Of a stretch of 64,000 nucleotides of DNA, positions 33,286 through 45,045 are shown one piece after another. The translations under genes and the position numbers were made by a program. The DNA is from Zopfochytrium polystomum (taxonomy: Eukaryota; Chytridiomycota; Chytridiomycetes; Chytridiales; Chytridiaceae): contig JAIVFJ010000167.1 of NCBI GenBank assembly GCA_025765615.1, positions 78,012-142,011 on the forward strand, in the 5' to 3' direction. The notes under the pieces were generated by a model. The model was given only the letters and a program-made list of their open reading frames with translations, made no database searches and was not told the origin of the DNA. Every line of letters starts with the position of its first letter. Position 1 is the stretch's first letter.

Positions 33286-36200
33286 CTACCCGGCGTCGGC
33301 GGACGGGCATGTGAAAAACGACAGCGGGGACGACGCGGGCAGCTGCTCTCCACGCGTGCCGGACTCGCCGGGCTTTTTGGGAGTGCGAACCAACGCAGGC
33401 GGCGCGGTGGCGCTCGTCACCGCCCCCGCCGCGGCCGCCGCTGCCGTCGCCGGCACAGCAGCAGCGGGCGAGCGCCTTCGCTTTGGCTTTGGCGGGCGTG
33501 CGGCCTGCCGCGCGAACCCGGGGCCGACGGCGGCGGCGGCGGCGGTGGCGGACGGCGAGCGCGCCACTGGGTCGTCGTCGCATTCGGCGGGGTCGCTGCC
33601 GTCGTCGCTACCCTCAACGCAGCATCCGCCGCCAAGAAGGACAACGATGCCCGGACCGCTGCCGCCGCTGCAACCGGCACCGTGGCCGCTGGGAGTTGGC
33701 GGCGACGAGATCGAGGAGGCTGCGGCGTGGATGGGGAGGAGGTCGTCGACGTTGCAGTCGGTGCTGGGCTCATCTCCGCCGCCGCCTTCCTCTTCACCGT
33801 AGTCGTCGTCGTCGCCGTCGCCGCCGCCGCCGTCGTTGCAGTCATCGCCACGGCCGTCGCGGCCGTCGTCGCCGCCCTCGCTCTCACCATCTTCGCAGCC
33901 GTCCTTGCCGTTGAGGCTATCGCCACAGTCGATCTGCTCCGCCAGCGAGTCGCAGGCGATGGGCGGCGTCCCCTGACGCTCCTCCCTCTCCACCGCCGGT
34001 AGCGGCGACGGCGGCGCCGTTGGCTCAGCCGCCTCGGCGAGGACCGAGTGGACCGAGGTCGAGGCCGAAGCGCGGTAGTCCTGGCTGTTGGGGAACCCGC
34101 CGCCGCCGTCGCCCGCGATGCCAACACCCGTGGAAGCATCGCTGCCGCCACCGTCGTCGACTCCAGCAGACTCTTCTTCCACGTCCACTCGCTCGGCCCT
34201 CTTTGGAGCCGGTGGGGACTGGGACGACGGTGCTTCCTGTGGGGACGGCGGGCCCTTGCTTGGATTGGCTGCCCTTGAAGTTGCGGCTGCTGCCCAAAGA
34301 TATGCATGGGCCATGGACGGCCAGCGAGATGGTGTTGGCGACGACGCGTTTCGACGAGGGGGTGAGAGCGAGTTGTCGCGCCATCCGCGCTGCCGCTGGT
34401 GGTTTTGATTGTCACTTACGGTTCTGCGGAGCGATGCAACGGCAGCTGCCAGCGGACGCTTGGCAGACCGAGATACTTGAGTGAGCGGAAGCGATGGCCT
34501 ATCGAGTTCCTCAAGCTCAAGAGACTGCAAGTGGTCGGCCGAGTATGGTTCCACAAGCTGCGAAGGAATCGGCAGGAGTATATCACTATCGTCGTCTTCA
34601 GAAGCGCTGGCGTTTTGGACTTCTCCCTCTTTGACGGGAAAGAGGAGGCAGTGAGATTTCAATAGTAGTAGTAGTAGTTATAGGAAGACAACGGCGTACC
34701 TCTGACACAATCGACGGTTATAATCACTGGTTCACGAAGGCTGGGAGAGAAAGAATGCAGCGGCGAGGGCGGGGGCAGTTGTGAGCCTGTGGAGCGTTCT
34801 GGCGAAAATTCTGACGTCTCAAATATTTCGGCGGTGCGTTGCGCTGCCATGGCAACATCAGTATGACTCTCCTTCGCACTTTCAAGGGGGGTCGAGGTCA
34901 TAACAGCGGGAGACTGAAGCAGCGCATGGGCTGATGCAGTCATATTGTACAGAGCGGCAACCTGAGAGGTGGTCGCACTGGTCGTGCTCATTTGAGTGGT
35001 TTGCAAGTCGTCGATAAAAACGCTGGCTTGCTCAACGACACTATGCAGATGTTGCTGCCCAGCCTGATCATTAGCGGACCCTGCAAACTCAGCACAAATC
35101 GGCGGTGCTATAATTTCCTCGGTCGAAGAGGACGCCGCTGAAGAATTGTCGGAGCTCCGGGATGTGTCGATCTCTTCTTTCGACATAGGTGTGGCAGTGA
35201 CTTTACTGATCTCTGATTCCTTTGCTGGGTCGCTCTGTGTGGTAACTGCAGCATCGGGAGTTTCGCGAACCAGCACGGCGGAGCTCTCCACCGACACTCC
35301 GCTGAGCACTATGGCATCCGCCCGAGCAGCGAGTCGCTTATGAAGGCGCAACTCGTCCTCAGAGTCAAAAGAGTTTCTCTTTCGCTTTCCTCCTGCCGAG
35401 CACACCTAGAGAACATAAAGACTTTCAGGGACGACGAGCCTACATCAAGTCCTGCAAAGCTAAACCTCGGACTGGGAAGCCATGTGAGAGACAGACGCCT
35501 TCGTCGAAGTGCCAGCAACGGTTTGGAACTGTTCCAGCATCGCCGGCCAACCCATGTGCCTCAAATCCGACTCCACCTCCGGGTCCTTCATGATGAAGCA
35601 CGCCACCCGCTGAGCAAGCTCTTTGAACACTGCGATTCTTGGGGAGATACGGGCGTGGTGAGAGGAGAGCTGGGCGGGGCTGCATGCAAACAAACAGGAT
35701 GCTCCTGAAGTCGTCCGGGGCGGTGAGCTGCTCCTCCTCTAGCTTTGCAACTTGTTCCATGTGGGCCAGCCCTAAAGCTACAAACGCCTTCGCCGCCGAT
35801 TCGATGCGGGACCGGAGAGACTGCTGTTCGGTGATGATGAGATCGCGAACTACGGCTGGAATGCAATCGCGGGAACAATGGGGGGGTCAAAATGATGGTC
35901 GGCGGGAGTCGCTTCCAAACAGCCATTTTGTTACCTAGCGATGGAATGGCAGGGATGTACTCTATCAGACAGCGTTTCGGAAAGGGAGCATCGTCCTCTG
36001 GCAGAGCAAGTCGTGTAACATGCGCATGGAGTGCTTGGAGAGTCTGTGGAGAGTGTGACCGAAAGATGCACCGTTTGATCAGAGGACGCATTCGTTCGAC
36101 AAAGAATAGCGAACTGCAACACGGGCACCCCTACCTGGGCCGCGTCCGCCTTTTCCAGATAGGCCGCGAGGAGCGCGTCCAGCTCGAATCCCAGCATGCC

Positions 36201-36602
36201 TGTTCGTAGGAGGAGGTCGGCGCACTGGGGTGCGCGATCGGCCACATGCACTATGTAGTCGATCGGGAGGCCGAACGCGACTTCGAGAAACGGGATGACC
36301 GAAAAGGCGGCCGCCATGCGCGGGGAAGCGGCAGCCGGCCAGATGCAGCGGGGCGGAAGGCGGCCCCCGCGATCATCGTCGTCGCCATTGTCATCATCAT
36401 CATCGTCATCATCATCATCATCGCCAACAAACGACGCGTCGCCGTCTGCGCGATCGTCTACGGGCGGGCGCGGCGGCGCGCCATTGTCGGCGTCGCCGGC
36501 ATCGCCGCGGGTTTTGGTCAGCGGGTTCGAAACCGGAAAGAGCCACTCTGGTGGGGCCTTCTGTCCGGAAGGCAACCGGACATGGTGCCGCTGGCGTTGC
36601 AT
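33286..36602 (-). CDS. Acidic, disordered multi-exon protein of unknown function
   Basis: Start ATG 36602, next to an A39 tract, gives MQRQRHHVRLPSGQKAPPEW. A poly-Asp stretch follows, then a helical part (FLEVAFGLPIDYIVHVADRA, LLLRTGMLGFELDALLAAYL, ALHAHVTRLALPEDDAPFPK, RRCLIEYIPAI-type sequence). It continues over short introns with VVRDLIITEQQSLRSRIESA, HMEQVAKLEEEQLTA and VFKELAQRVACFIMKDPEVE. The second half is S/T/D/G-rich with acidic runs (GDDDDYGEEEG), NLS-like KPKRRRS and SPLSFFTCPSADAG at the C-terminus. The stop is at 33286-33288. The ordered N-terminal third looks like a real helical domain, but no family is recognised. Nuclear location is inferred from the basic patches (KRKRNSF, KPKRRR). 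Confidence 0.5.
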
Positions 36603-36604
36603 TT

Positions 36605-36606
<2 letters not shown>

Positions 36607-36645
<39 letters not shown>
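36607..36645 (+). repeat. A39 homopolymer upstream of the acidic-protein start
   Basis: Thirty-nine consecutive A, four bases upstream of the start codon on the minus strand, where it reads as a T-tract in the 5' UTR or promoter. It is the longest homopolymer in the window and likely length-variable. Confidence 0.85.
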
Positions 36646-36647
<2 letters not shown>

Positions 36648-36810
36648 AGAGACTTGTCCTTGAAACACTCGAAGAGTTCTGTGAGATACAGTAGTTCCGC
36701 ACAGGTGGGGTACTATGGTGTACGAGAAAAAAACAACAACAGCCTCGAGAGAGAGAAGTAAATCGAGTTCGAGCAACCGGATGAGTTTATTTACAGTACA
36801 GGGTATTGCG

Positions 36811-39225
36811 CTACAATTCAAACCCCCATATCTCCACCACCACAACCTCGAATTCGGGTTTGCACGAAAGCTGCTCGTTGTTGAACGTCAGGCAGGGGCC
36901 GCTGTGGCCGTTGTAGAACTCTCCGTCGATCCACAGCCCAAAGTGGCCTTCGCTGGAAGAGGAGAGGCCGCGGCGCGGGGGTTAGAAAACAACAAGCTTT
37001 GGCCTTTTTCCGAGTCACACAAGACTAACCCTCCACCCATTGCGATGAAATTCGTTTGGCTCAGTATCAGGTAGTCGTTGGCGCCGGTTGCTCCAAACAC
37101 CTTCGTTTCGTCTTGGCACTTTTTCCAAAGAAAGCTGAATGCGCGGTGCTGTTACTCACTCATAAATGCTGAGAAAACCCTCACTCACCAAGAACCGTTT
37201 CCATAGTAACCTGTGTGAACCTTGAACGCCTCACTAGCGAATCCTCCGAATATGCCGTTCATACTATCACGAAGCACCAACATGACGGGTGCTCCCTCTG
37301 CTTCTTCTTCGCACTTTCGGTACATAGTATTCATACTGATGCCGTGGTGATCAGTGCTGTAAAGAAGCTTCCATCGAGAGGCCTCGCGCAAAAGCGGCGG
37401 TAAATGCGATCGAAGCTGAAAACAAAGAGCGCAAGGTTAAAAATGGAAGTTGGGATCAAGGAGAAATACCGAATCTTACATCATCCGCTATTTGCTGCGT
37501 TAGCACAAGACTCTCCACCTTCTCCTCTGTCACAAGTCGAACTGGGGCTCTGACCAGCATCAAATCTAGCAACGAGTCGCGTTCAGCACGAGAAGAGCGT
37601 CGCGAGTCAATTTCCATTTTGGGGGCAATTTCTGCAATGGTATGATCTCGGCGAGGCAGCTTGACGGTTTGGTTGCGTCCAAAGAGCGATGTGAAAGAAA
37701 TTGCTGGGTTGCTGTGGCTACGCGCCTCATTTCGAACAAAGTGGTGACCACGTGCGGCGTTGCTAGTCTCTTGGTCCTCTGGTCTGTCGGAAATCGCTTC
37801 CAACGAATGCTTTGGCGGAGGGGTGCCTTCAACCGCATCCGTTTCTCCAGGGGATCCAGGAATCCCACGGTTTCGTGGTACGCCCGTACTGAATCCGGAA
37901 AATGTTCGACCAAGAGACCCGAATATCGAAGACGTGATGCTTCTTCGGTTTTCCTTCTTTCTCTGTTGGTCCGAACCAGCCGAGCTGGACAAGCCAGGGC
38001 TGTCGAAGAAGGACGAGTCTTCAGGAACGCTGCCGCTCTCTGCACTGCCGTAGCTGGAAGAGCTGCCAAAGAAGCTTCCAAACCCTTGAGAGGGCGACGA
38101 AAGTTCGGGGCTCGCGCCAACCCCGTCACGTGCCTTCGGAATCGGAAGCGGTAGAGGCGGTAATCCCGCGGGGTGGTCTGCGCTGTCGGGCGACAGGGAG
38201 GCAGGCGGCCGCGTCGGCGAGGTCGGGCTTGTCGCTCCAACAAAGCTCATAAAATCCATTAAGAGGCCCGTCAGAGTACCGACCTGGTGATCGGCCTCCT
38301 GCGGCTCCTGCACGAGGCGGTGTTCGGTGGCTCGGGCGCCCAGCTCCGTTGTCACGGGACTTGTCAAAAGGGAGATTTGGGACGGGGTAGACAGAACGGG
38401 GCGGGCACGCTGAGGTAGGGAAGAGGTGGAGGGGTTGGACGAGGGCAGCGCGGACAAATCCGAAATCCTGGCGTGGTCGCCAAATCCCTGCGGCAGCCGG
38501 TGGAGCGGAGGCGGTGAAGAATCAAAGGACATAAGGTCTCCGAAAGCAACGGCAGAGGAGGTCGATGGGGACGCGACGACCGCTGGGGCTGTGATGCTCA
38601 AGCGCGGGCTCAGCGAGCTTCTTGACGAGGAGTGCCGAGGGTGCGAGCCTGAAGTCGTAATCTGGTTCACGGAGGCGTGGGCAGAGGTCGAAGAAGCCGC
38701 TGCAGCAGCCGAATCTGGGGAGACAGATGAGGATGGGGTGTGAGTCAAACCACGCGACGACCGAGTGGTGGTGCCGCCGCCGCCGCCGCCGGCCGTGGCG
38801 CCGCGCGTAAAGGAAGCGTCTTCGTCCTCGCCGTCGTTCTGGATGAGGAGGTCCAAGTCCAGGTCGCGGATGGCCAGGGCGCGGTCGGCAGAAAGGCTGA
38901 CGACAGCCGGGGTCAGCAGGGCCGCCTCGGCCGCGTTCTCCGGGAAAGCCGGCCGGGGGGATGATGATGAAACGGCGGACGACGTTGAAGTGGGGGTGGG
39001 CATCAGCATCTGCAGCGCGGGCGGCGGGGGCGGGTACACAGCGATGTTGTCGAGGAAACCTGCCGCCCCTTCGCCGCCGCCTCCTCCTCCTCTTCCTCCT
39101 CCTCCTACTCCGCTTTCTGCAACCGCGGCGTTCACCACCAGCACCGCGGCCGCTGCTGCAATCGCTTCTTCTGGAAGTAGTTCGACTTCTTGCGCGGTGC
39201 CCGCGCCGGCTGCTGCTCCTGCCAT
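36811..39225 (-). CDS. TLDc-domain protein (OXR1 family)
   Basis: An N-terminal region of about 590 residues is S/P-rich and disordered, with short conserved-looking pieces (LLMDFMSFVG, SFTSLFGRNQTVKLPRRDHT). The TLDc domain follows: SRWKLLYSTDHHGISMNTMY, APVMLVLRDSMNGIFGGFAS, HTGYYGNGSW, FLWKKCQDETKVFGATGAND, YLILSQTNFIAMGGG, EGHFGLWIDGEFYNGHSGPC and FEVVVVEIWGFEL, ending at 36811. TLDc proteins act in oxidative-stress resistance and bind the V-ATPase. Here the domain is C-terminal, as in OXR1/NCOA7. Short introns fall within the domain (around 37430-37480, 37090-37190 and 36950-37030). ATG 39225 follows the CT microsatellite; the frame stays open upstream only through repeat sequence. Confidence 0.88.
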
Positions 39226-39316
39226 CGAGAGGGTCAGCGGGCCACGCGGGTGATTGTGTGTGTGTGTGTCGCGGGAGGGATGTTTTTTTGTTGTTTGGGG
39301 GCGGGTCTCTCTCTCG

Positions 39317-39365
<49 letters not shown>

Positions 39366-39435
39366 TCGACAACTCTACATAACAAAACGAACGAAAAGAA
39401 GTAGAAAAAAAACAAAGAAACAGAAAAACAAAGAC
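39226..39435. repeat. CT-microsatellite divergent promoter
   Basis: About 210 bp between TLDc (-) and SLC45-like (+) starts. It contains (GT)n near 39257-39270 and a (CT)n array of roughly 40 bp at 39322-39362. A GA/CT tract of this kind could act as a GAGA-type nucleosome-depleted element; that role is inference. Confidence 0.65.
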
Positions 39436-41962
39436 ATGGTCTGGGGCCCAGCTCTTCCGACAACGCCGGCGCCATCTTCGTCTGCAGGGCCGCCGCCGCC
39501 GCCACCGCCACCGCCGGGAGCCTCATCATCGTCGTCGCTGCTGCCTCAGGAGACCTCCGCTGGCCAACAGAGCACGCCTTCTTCTTCGTCATCGGCTGCC
39601 ACCACCGCCGATCTTCAGCTTTACAATCTGAACAACGCGCCGTCCTCTTCCTCTTTGCCCGTCTGGCGCATCGTGCTGCTGGCGTCTGCCTTGTGCGGCA
39701 TCCAGTTCGCTTGTGAGGAGGAAACCCCCGTCCGCCACATTTCCCCCCGCCTCTCCCGCGCCAGGCATGAATTCTAATCTATAGATTGTTCTTCGCCCCC
39801 AACCCCCTGAAGGGTCGGTCATTCAGAGCTATGGAACTCCTTACCTTCTGTCGCTTGGTATGCCCAAGCCGCTCATGGCATTGGTTTGGCTCGCTGGTCC
39901 AGTATCTGGTAAGGAACGATCAGCCGCGTTTTACTCCTCTGCGCGAGACTTACGCCTTGTTATTATTAGGGCTGGTTGTACAGCCCATTGTTGGCGTTTA
40001 CAGTGATGTTTGCAGGCTCTCATGGGGGCGCAGAAAACCTTTTATCATAGGTACAACATGACCACATTATCGATGAAGCATATTGACCATCACACACTAC
40101 CAGCTGGAGGGGCCCTGATGGTATCAGCAATTCTGCCGATAGCATACTCGAGAGAGCTGGCGGGACTTTTGTCGAGCGATGCAAGCAGGGTGAGCACTCA
40201 TTTTTGGTCTGTCTTGTAAAGGGTTTACAACAAGTTCACGTCCAGGTTCAGAACATCACGATAGCATTGGCGGTCATTGGATTTGTGGTTCTTGACTTTT
40301 CTATAAATGCTGTCATGACGGCCAGCCGCGCGTTGATGGTTGACGCTGTCCCATTAAGGCAACAGAACGACGCGTTTGTGTGGGCCTCTCGGATGGCGGG
40401 CTTTGGCAACTGCATTGGGTTTGTCTCGTTCGGGAAATTGGACCGCACTAACCGGCGTTAGATATTTCACAGGATTTGTTAATCTAACCGCAATATTTGA
40501 CGGAATCGCCTCACGCTACCCAGCTCTTTTCGGATCTCAACTGAAAATCCTTTGCGCCGTTTGCAACAGCTGCTTGATTATTTCACTGTCTCTTGCGGTA
40601 CTCTCTGTGAGAGATCATCCAGCTCCAGAGACGACAGTTCAGGGTTCCCGACATAGGTCGCCACTTCGTCAGTGCCTGTCACCGCTCATAGTGATTTTTA
40701 ACGCGTTGCGCCGACTGCCGAGACCGCTTCAAAGTATCTGCAATGTTCAGTTTTTCGGGTAAGTGAACAATAAGACTGCGGGACTGCGGTATTGGACTAA
40801 AGTTCGCCGTCCTGTTTCCATCACGCGAACAAAGTTGGCTTGGCTGGTTTCCTTTCCTCTTTTATGCGTAAGCACCATATTCGTATGTTACTCTGAACCT
40901 GACTGTGGAAGCTTGAAGGTCGTCTTGGGTTGGTTCTCGCCTGCCGCCATCTCCAAAGCCTTTAGACGATGCAACGGAGGCTGCAAGAGCCGGCGCTTTT
41001 GCTCTTCTCCTGAACTCGATTCTGTCGCTCCTCGCAACCATGTTAATACCCCTCGGCCTGTCCAAGGCCAAAGGCGTGATGGGCCTCAAGTTTCCTTACA
41101 TGGACCTTTGGAATCGCATCTTTTCAATTTCTGGCGTTTGGACACTTTCATTGCTCATGTTTGGAGGTTTGATGCTCCTCACTTTGGGGAAACCAGGTCT
41201 TGCTGGCGCCACGGCAATTGTTGCACTTTGCGGAATCCCATGGGGTAATTATTTTCCGTCACTTGTCACTTGCCTTTGCATAATCTAATTTACCATATTG
41301 TTCCAGGTGTCACGCAATGGGTGCCCTTCTCCTTGGTTGCCGAATACGTAACATTTTACACGAGTGGAGGCACGGACGATGATCTTGTGCTCCCCAGGCA
41401 ACAGTATTCAGCCGTGAGCATAACCGATGACGATACCAGAATGCTCGCAGTTGACGACAGGTCACCTCTTGGATCCATTGGTGCGTCGCCGCAGTACCGG
41501 TCAGCAGGCATCTCCTCAAGCTCGTCCAACGGGGCGTCCCCATCGTCTAGCACGATATCCATCACGAATGCGACTTTCCGCACTTCGCTGTCGGCGCTGT
41601 CGGACCGAAGCGGTTCGCGACCCCGGCCGGAGCATCATCGCCCCTCATTGTCTGCAGAGCAGCAGCAGCAGTCCGCGCAAAGCCACCTCGACGCAGGGGT
41701 GGTCTTGGGTATACTGAACATTTACGTCGTTATGCCCCAGTTCGTGTCGACGCTGTTGACAAGCCTTTTGTTTTCCGCGTTGGAAGCTGTTGGTCCGGGG
41801 GTGGAGCCAGGCGAAGGAGGGGGTGATCGTAACGGAGGTCTTTACGACCCCAAGGATTCGTTCGGTTGGTGCCTCAGGCTTGGCATTGTGCCCAGCGCCG
41901 TTGCTGCATATGTGTGTTGGAAGTACGTGCGGCAAGTTCCTCCCACTGGGGCTAATATGTAA
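39436..41962 (+). CDS. SLC45/SUT-type proton-coupled sugar transporter
   Basis: Twelve-TM GPH/MFS family member. ATG 39436 opens a S/P-rich cytosolic head. Signature pieces in order: VWRIVLLASALCGIQFA; SYGTPYLLSLGMPKPLMALV; LVVQPIVGVYSDVCRLSWGR (family G-R-R-[KR]-P-F motif); GGALMVSAILPIAYSREL; then DFSINAVMTASRALMVDAVP, LRQQNDAFVWASRMAGFGNC and YFTGFVNL. Further pieces are AWLVSFPLL, GVWTLSLLMFGGLMLLTLG, GVTQWVPFSLVAEYVTFY and GVVLGILNIYVVMPQFVSTL, near the end. A disordered loop of about 100 residues sits before TM11. Introns are very short; for example 419-461 of the 40-kb block (40419-40461, 43 nt, ACTAAC branch point) restores IG-YFTGF. The likely substrate is a disaccharide or glucose. 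Confidence 0.85.
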
Positions 41963-42264
41963 AGCCAGCAGCGCGGCAACATGAGATTGTCTATTGCTTT
42001 ATCGCTTTTTTTTTTTTTTTTTTTTTTTTTCAGGTAGACTAGACAGACAGACAGAGTAAGAGCGACGGCAAGCAGGAAATCTGGGGGTGTTTTTTCGGAT
42101 GAGATCTGTGTGAAATGTCCCCCCACACGATGACAAGAAGAAGAAGAAAAAAAAAAAAAAAGATAAAAAAAAGGAAATAAAAAAGAAACAAACAAAAAAA
42201 AATAAAAATAAAAAAAAGAAAGAGTCCTCCTTCTTGACTCGCTCCGTCCCCGCCGCCAAACTCA
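41963..42264. repeat. Tandem intergenic region with T25 and A-rich tracts
   Basis: Between the sugar transporter and MOT1 on the same strand. It contains T25 (42006-42030), a CAGA repeat (42042-42052) and A-rich tracts (42145-42225). It should contain the transporter terminator and the MOT1 promoter. Confidence 0.6.
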
Positions 42265-44269
42265 ATGCCTCATCCTGCTCAAGACAGTGCCGCCCTTGCG
42301 GCTGGCACGACCGCGGACGACAGTGCCGGCGCTGCTACCGCCGCTGCACTTACCACGCCAAACAGCAAGACGGCGACCGCCGCGCTGTGGTCCGACCCGT
42401 CGCAGCCGCCGCCTCCATCGCCTCCGTCGCCTGGTGGCCAGCGCGATCCCCAAGCCGCTGCTGCCAACTGCGACGGCAGCACGCTCAGCTCCCGCGTGGC
42501 GGCAGAGCTGTCTTTTATCTACAAGAACCTCACATTGTCAGAGCTCAGTGGGTCTCTCGGTAGGCTTCTCATGGCATCCCCGCTGTTTCGCCTCGTGGTG
42601 TCTGCGGGTCCTAACACTATTTATTTGAAAAAAAAACAAGGCGACATGGGCACGCTCCTTCCAATTCTCGTTTCCCTTGGAAAAGCGAACAAGATATCCT
42701 TAACTTCGACTCTCGTCTTTGGGGGCATTTTCAACATCATGGCCGGTTTCTACTTTCGTATTCCGGTGAGTAGCCTTGCTCTCCTCGACCGGGTTGAACT
42801 CTGACTCTCCCTACAAAACAACATAGCTCTGTGTCCAACCCATGAAAGCAATTGCAGCTGTGGCCATCTCAACGCCAGGGCTTACAGAAAATCAGCTTCT
42901 TGCTGCTGGGTTCACTGTGTCTCTTATTGTGCTAGTACTCTCGATTACGAGAACTCTCCACCTACTTCACCGACTCCTCCCGCATCCTTTGATTCGAGGA
43001 ATCCAGCTAGGAACTGGTCTCCAGTTCGTCAACAAGGGCGTCGCGTCCTTGATAGATTCTCACGGCTATGCCTACGCCGGCTCCGCATTCACCGACAACT
43101 ACCTGACTAGCGTGATGGCGTTTGTTGGCTGCATGCTCAGCTGGAAGCTCAAGCGCAATCCTGCGGCTGTTGGTCTCGTCGTCTACGGTGTTGTCGTTGC
43201 TGCAGTGTTGGTATGGGGAAACGGACGAGGCGCTGCCGCAAACGGTTACGCGGCGGCTGGAATTGGGCCATCGTTTGGAGATCCTCGATTGCCGTCGGGG
43301 GACGATTTTCGCGTCGGCATTTTGAACGCTGGGCTCGGCCAACTACCGCTCACAATTCTAAACTCGGTGAGTGCCTTGTAGCAAATTCCTCATTCGATTT
43401 ATGAGCGTTCCTGCTGCAGATAATAGCAACCTCAAAACTTGCCGACGACCTCTTTCCTGATAAACCTCACCCGGTTGCTTCTGTGACTGCGGTTGGCATG
43501 TCTGTTGGCTTTATGAATGTGATCGGGATGTGGTAAGTTCCTATCTCGGCGCCCAGCGGAACGGCTCGCTCAGCCGCCTTTTTCCCTCCTAGGTTCGGTT
43601 CGGTTCCGTACTGTCACGGCGTAAGTGGTTTCGCGGTGTCCACAGCGTAAAGACATGTGGTAATAACTAGTCGCACAGTCGGGTGGCCTGGCAGGGCAGT
43701 ACAGATTCGGCGCTCGCACTCACGTGAGTGTGGTTCTTCTCGGTATTTTCAAATTGGCCATAGGGCTCGCGTTCGGATCCGCTCTTCTTCCAGTGTTTCA
43801 AGCTTTCCCTCACTCGATCTTGGGGGTCATGGTAGGCCATGACCGTTTCGGGGGACAATTCATTTTTTTACAGCTGATCATTCTCTACGACACACTCGAT
43901 TAATTTTTTATCTCTTTGCCAATTTGACAGCTTATTCTCGCTGGCGTTGAGCTCGGCAACGCTGCCCGTGACGTTGGCGGCACTGATAGCGGGGCAGCCG
44001 ACCGGTTCCTCGTCACACTCATTACAGGGTCCGTGGTATCCGCGTGGGCAAACGACGGCATCGGATTCGCCGCTGGCAGTCTCGCCTATTGCAGTCTGTG
44101 GATCGCTCGTCGGGTGGAGAGCGGGGAGAGCGTCCCGGGCGCCCTGGCTAGTGGTCTCAGAGAGATGTGGGATATGGTGAGGGACGGAGTCATCGGCACC
44201 CGAAGAGGACGAGGCACTGCTGGCCCCTCTGGCGGAGCGAAGGATGCGGCGGTTTTGTCATGCGTTTGA
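42265..44269 (+). CDS. MOT1: Molybdate transporter, MOT1 family
   Basis: High-affinity molybdate uptake protein of the sulfate-permease-related MOT1 group. After a P/A-rich head, LTLSELSGSLG-DMGTLLPIL matches the family entry motif (SGA-x-GD-x-GTF-x-P). Next are TLVFGGIFNIMAGFYFRIP, VQPMKAIAAVAISTPGLTEN, IRGIQLGTGLQFVNKGVASL, LPLTILNS followed by IIATSKLADDLFPDKPHPVA, VGMSVGFMNVIGMWFGSVPY and CHGVSGF/GGLAGQYRFGART. It ends VSVVLLGIFKLAIGLAFGSA and LILAGVELGNAARDVGG. The conserved PVQPMK and CHG-x-GGLAGQYRFGAR motifs are present. Introns are at about 42560-42645, 42766-42829, 43370-43420, 43533-43592, 43635-43680 and 43830-43931. The stop is at 44267-44269. Confidence 0.9.
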
Positions 44270-44499
44270 GCCGTCGGGCAAGCAGTCAAATCGGCAAGTT
44301 GCCATCTGCCCAAAGATGATAATTGTGTGGCCCTCGAACTCTTTCGGTCGTCCGTCTGGTGCCTGTGCCGTTGTCCTTACCCTCAACGGCCGCCTTCCCC
44401 TCCTCAAAATGGAGTGGCTCACAAAGATGTGCAAATTTTAAAAAATTTTGCCACAATGAGTCTCTGCTCAAACACACTCAATAATTGCAGTACAGACAT
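44270..44499. other. Boundary between gene-rich and transposon-rich DNA
   Basis: No feature is supported. It marks the change from GC-rich spliced genes to more AT-rich, transposon-derived sequence that continues to the window end. Confidence 0.5.
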
Positions 44500-45045
44500 G
44501 AAATTCGGCTCAGCTACTCTCAGAGATATACTCTATCAGCTGCTAAAGTGCCTGTCAAAACAGCCTCATCCTGCTGACACCACCACCAGATCAGCGGCTC
44601 CCGCCGCCATCACCATTCCCAGGAAGTACTTGCACCAGCTTGGAATTCACAGCTGTATTTCAAAGAAGAGGCCTTTTTGTTTCTGAAGCATCGAGCAAGA
44701 TGCCTACAAGGACTGGACTGTCAAGGATTGGGCCAAAGTTATCTGAACTGATGAGGCAACTTTTGAAACTGGGCAGCAGGGCAAGGTCCCTGTATGGAGG
44801 AGAGCTGGGGAAAGTATGATGAAAGAGTGCTTGCGAGTGGTTGGGAATCTTTCTCTATTTGGAGTTGTTTCATGGGTTCAAACCCAGGATGCTTTTTGTT
44901 TCATCAACAGCAGACTCAACTCATCCAAGTATCTTGACATTCTGGATGTGGAGTTTGAGGGTTTTCTGGACTATTTGGAAATAAAAATGGACTACCAACA
45001 GGACATGACTTCCAATATCATCTATCAGCAAGAAAAGTGTGAATA
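44500..45045 (+). pseudogene. Decayed Tc1/mariner-type transposase
   Basis: Broken reading frames keep order-specific pieces: a helix-turn-helix-like part with RKYLHQLGIHSCISKKRPF, then AYKDWTVKDWAKVI, a stop codon where Trp is expected, TDEATFETGQQGKVPVWRRA (first catalytic Asp region), and VVGNLSLFGVVSWVQTQDAF. The stop (TGA for TGG) and a frame change between 44680 and 44730 show it is inactive. No terminal inverted repeats were identified. The C-terminal catalytic residues are lost. Confidence 0.7.

Noticed and set aside
40420..40470. Frameshift making the sugar transporter a pseudogene
   Set aside because: Removal of a 43-nt intron with a good branch point restores the family motif; all later exons are in order.
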